From assembly GCA_903865745.1 (NCBI GenBank), contig CAIPKV010000013.1, positions 1-64,000 of the forward strand: 64,000 bases of DNA, written 5' to 3'. The notes under the pieces are model-generated. The model did no database searches, was not told the origin of the DNA, and saw only the letters and a program-made list of their open reading frames with translations. A program made the translations under genes and the position numbers. The DNA is from an uncultured Verrucomicrobia subdivision 3 bacterium (lineage in GTDB: Bacteria; Verrucomicrobiota; Verrucomicrobiia; Limisphaerales; UBA11358). Numbering within the stretch: the first letter of the stretch is position 1; the number at the start of each line of letters is the position of its first letter. Below are positions 61,604 to 64,000 of this stretch, one piece after another.

Positions 61604-62589
61604 AGTTTCACCTCACCGAACATGAGCTTCAAGATGTCTTCCAACGCCACCACGCCCGTCTCACCGCCGTCGCGCGCGAGGACGATGGCCAGCCGCTGGC
61701 CAGCGCGTTGCATCCGGCGCAGGGCGATTTCCAGCCGGGTGCTGTCGTCGAGAAACAGCGCGGGCGACATGAACTCACCGGCCGTCTTGGCCGCATCCAG
61801 GTTCTCCACGAACAAGAGCGCGCCCACGTCCAGCATGCCCGCGACGCGCTTCCTGCCATCCCGCACTTCCCAGACGGGCAGACGCGAGAGATTCTTCTCC
61901 TGCGCCATCTTCAGGGCGTCGCGCAATGGGGACCGGACTTCGAGCGCAAAGGTTTTAGCCATGGGAATGGTCATTTGCGCGACGGTGAAATGTTGCAGGT
62001 CCAGCACGCGGTTGACCATGGCGTGCTCCTCGCCGGTGAGCGCCTGCGCGGCCTCGGCCATGACCGCGCGCATCTCCTCGCGATTACCAAAGAGCCGGCC
62101 CGTGAACGCCCGCGCGCCGCGCCAGCGCAAGACGGTGCGCGAAACGCTTTCGACCACGAAGACCACCGGTGCCAGCGCCAGATGCACGAGCCGGACGGCG
62201 TTGGCCGCCGAGAGACAGAGCCGGTTTGGATAAGCGCGGAACAGCATCTTGGGCAGCAAGTCTGAAAACGAGTAGAACACAAACACGATGACCGTGAAGA
62301 GCGCGATGATCAAAGCGGTCTGGCCGGCGAACCAGTCGTGCAACTTCGCAATCACCCAGCCGAGGATGAAGAAGTTGACGAGCGTGTTGCCCACGAGAAT
62401 CGTCCACAAGAACTTCTCCGGCTGCTCCAGAAAGCCGTGGAGAATCTGTGCCTGCGCGTTGCCCATGCGCGCGAGCCGGCGCACCCGCAGCCGGTTTAAC
62501 GCGAACACGCCCGCCTCCATGCCCGATAGCAAGAACGACAGCAGCAGGCACAGCGCCAGTCCGAAGAATGTCGTGAGATAAGCGGTCAT
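61600..62589 (-). CDS. CNNM/CBS domain protein, copy 2 (no C-terminal domain)
   Basis: A 329-residue membrane protein. The CNNM domain spans about residues 1-190 (LLSFLLSGMEAGVFALNRLRVRRLARMGN), and the CBS pair follows (about 215-325; AGMLDVGALLFVENLDAAKT). It lacks the transporter-associated domain found in the two neighbours. Coupled on both sides by 4-base overlaps. Confidence 0.88.
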   Translation of the reverse strand: MTAYLTTFFGLALCLLLSFLLSGMEAGVFALNRLRVRRLARMGNAQAQILHGFLEQPEKFLWTILVGNTLVNFFILGWVIAKLHDWFAGQTALIIALFTVIVFVFYSFSDLLPKMLFRAYPNRLCLSAANAVRLVHLALAPVVFVVESVSRTVLRWRGARAFTGRLFGNREEMRAVMAEAAQALTGEEHAMVNRVLDLQHFTVAQMTIPMAKTFALEVRSPLRDALKMAQEKNLSRLPVWEVRDGRKRVAGMLDVGALLFVENLDAAKTAGEFMSPALFLDDSTRLEIALRRMQRAGQRLAIVLARDGGETGVVALEDILKLMFGEVKL

Positions 62590-63794
62590 TTGATTTGCTG
62601 CACCAGCAGTTCGCGCACCCGCCGCTCGTCCGTCACCTGCGCCGTCAGTTTTAAGCCAGCGAAGGTCGCTGATTCACCAACCGCCGGCACCACGCCAAGT
62701 AGGTGCGTCAGCAGACCGCCCATCGTTTCGACCTCCGGCACATCAGGCAGCAGCGGAAACTCCCGGCGGAAATCTTCGAGCCGCATCGTGCCGTTCACGC
62801 GCCAATGGCCGGGCGATAACTTTTCCAACACGAAACCCTGCGGCTCGGTCGCTACGCGGATTTTGCCGACGATGCCACCAAGAATATCCTCCATCGTCAC
62901 CAATCCGGCCGCGCTGCCGAACTCATCCAGCACGATGGCGAGCCCGCGCTGCTGCTTCTGCAACGCGCGAAACAGTTGGAGCAGGTTCATGGATTCCGGC
63001 ACGAACGACGGAAATTCAATCACCTCGGCCAGATCAATCTGGGGGTCGAGCAGCAGCCCGCGCGTGTTCAGGATACCGACGATGGTGTCCGGCGTCTCAT
63101 CGTAAATCGGCAGCCGACGATGCTTGTATTTCCGCGCCGCCGCGAGCATCTCGTCCACCGTGGCGTCGTCGGAGACCGCCACCATGCCCGCGCGCGGACG
63201 CATCACATCGCGGGCCGTCCGGCGGTCGAGGCTGATGATCTGCAAGATGATTTCGCGCTCCGACTCCTCGAGTGTGCCCTGCTGCCACGCGAGTTCGAGG
63301 AGTTCCTGATATTCCGCTTCCGTAACGGCGGCGGGCGGCGCAGCTTTGGCCGCGGCCTGTTTGAGAATGGCGGCATTCGTCCATTGCGCGGCGCGATAGA
63401 ATGGCTTCGTGACCCGGCGAAAAATCATGAGCGGCCACGCGACGCGCAGCGCCCAGCGTTCCGGCTGCCGCACCGCCAGCGTCTTGGGTAGCACTTCGCC
63501 GACGAGGAGCACCACAGCCGCCAGCGCGAGCATCGTCAGGCCAAAGCCCCAGCGCGCATCGAATACCATGCGGAGCGCGGCGGCGAGAATGGCGGCATTG
63601 GCAAAGGTATTTCCCAGCGCGAGCACAGCTTGGAGGTCTTGCGGGCGTTCGAGGAGTTGGGCAACAATCCTGCCTGCGCCGGCAGGCTTTTCGCAAAGCT
63701 GCGCCACCTGCCATTTGCTCAAGGAAAACAGCGCCGTCTCGGCCAGCGCAAAGAAGAAACTCGCGCCCGCAAAGATCAAAACCACCAGTGCCAT
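62586..63794 (-). CDS. CNNM/CBS/transporter-associated domain protein (HlyC/CorC family), copy 1
   Basis: A 402-residue protein, the first gene of the three-gene set. CNNM domain (LVVLIFAGASFFFALAETALFSLSK; VLLVGEVLPKTLAVRQPE), CBS pair (about 195-315: ARDVMRPRAGMVAVS, IVGILNTRGLLLDP) and C-terminal domain (HWRVNGTMRLEDFRREF; VGESATFAGLKLTAQV). ATG 63794 is preceded by GGTGG; GTG 63806 is possible. Confidence 0.9.
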   Translation of the reverse strand: MALVVLIFAGASFFFALAETALFSLSKWQVAQLCEKPAGAGRIVAQLLERPQDLQAVLALGNTFANAAILAAALRMVFDARWGFGLTMLALAAVVLLVGEVLPKTLAVRQPERWALRVAWPLMIFRRVTKPFYRAAQWTNAAILKQAAAKAAPPAAVTEAEYQELLELAWQQGTLEESEREIILQIISLDRRTARDVMRPRAGMVAVSDDATVDEMLAAARKYKHRRLPIYDETPDTIVGILNTRGLLLDPQIDLAEVIEFPSFVPESMNLLQLFRALQKQQRGLAIVLDEFGSAAGLVTMEDILGGIVGKIRVATEPQGFVLEKLSPGHWRVNGTMRLEDFRREFPLLPDVPEVETMGGLLTHLLGVVPAVGESATFAGLKLTAQVTDERRVRELLVQQIK

Positions 63795-63936
63795 CGCCGT
63801 TTCCACCCGCCAAGCTTAAGCGTAAAACGCGCGCCGGAAAAGGCGAATTGCACACCCCATGCCAAAACCCTTACCCGCCCAAAAAACCATTTGACAGCCG
63901 CCCACCTTCATATCAATCTATCTGCATCCGTTGATT

Positions 63937-64000
63937 TGACGGACTCATAACGAGTGGTTAAGGGACTGGCCCGATGACACCACGGCAACCGATTGAACTT
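63937..64000 (+). ncRNA. SAM-I (S-box) riboswitch, 3' part outside the window
   Basis: The last 60 bases hold the conserved core of an S-adenosylmethionine riboswitch: ACTCATAACGAGTGG (P1/P2 side and the K-turn strand), GGGACTGGCCCGATGA, then CACCACGGCAACC. GTGG at about 63954-63957 pairs with CCAC at about 63989-63992, enclosing GGG/CCC of the inner stem. It is cut by the window end. The controlled gene lies to the right, probably in methionine or SAM metabolism. Confidence 0.92.

Overview
The window looks like a chromosomal segment of a Verrucomicrobiota bacterium, probably near the Pedosphaera/Limisphaerales group. This is inferred from gene content and style: a secreted protein with autotransporter-type beta-strand repeats, twin-arginine Gfo/Idh oxidoreductase and sulfatase, a fused PQQ-type dehydrogenase/cytochrome c, a fused two-domain nucleoside-diphosphate kinase, moderately high GC, and intergenic regions rich in small repeats. 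No rRNA, tRNA, insertion sequence, prophage or CRISPR array was seen. The genes look like ordinary core and accessory chromosome.

Layout. 1-5.4 kb: a secreted repeat protein (5' end damaged or cut) and a large secreted dehydrogenase-cytochrome fusion. 5.4-10.5 kb: a eukaryotic-type HisA, small secreted and Uma2 proteins, the rpsP-khpA-trmD-rplS operon, a zinc-ribbon protein and the double NDK. 11-16 kb: metG, then a tightly coupled LuxE-like/LuxC-like/QueD set followed by acpS. 16-31 kb: small proteins, a GNAT acetyltransferase, cutA, rsmI, a Gfo/Idh protein, a TatD-family operon, an aspartate aminotransferase, a thioredoxin-like protein, a sensor Ser/Thr kinase, a RbsD/FucU-like protein with a sugar isomerase-like protein, and an SDR/DUF2867 protein. 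34-43.7 kb: a complete cbb3 oxidase locus (ccoI, ccoS, an outer-membrane barrel protein, a fused ccoNO, ccoQ, a one-haem ccoP, ccoG, ccoH and a SafE-like gene). 44-53 kb: an STN-like protein, a DEAD-box helicase coupled to an L7Ae-like protein, an RluA-type pseudouridine synthase, a receiver protein, uppS with a four-helix-bundle gene, purA and a sulfatase. 53-64 kb: an M42 peptidase, a lipoprotein, a toxin-antitoxin pair, an OPT transporter, a methyltransferase, a carotenoid-type membrane protein, three tandem CNNM/CBS proteins, and at the right edge the 5' part of a SAM-I riboswitch whose gene lies outside.

The most unusual content is not in the genes. Five gene-free stretches hold arrays of degenerate short repeats with fixed period: exactly 21 bp in four arrays (21, 16, 17 and about 8 units) and exactly 22 bp in the fifth (about 9 units, alternating between two unit types). 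The arrays share no unit sequence. What they share is the period, close to two turns of B-DNA, and an inverted half-site design. Within arrays, changes on one arm are often matched by complementary changes on the other, which argues for selection on a palindrome or hairpin. There is also a dense population of other small repeats: hairpin clusters with inverted ends and short word repeats, some of which appear to have entered conserved genes in frame.
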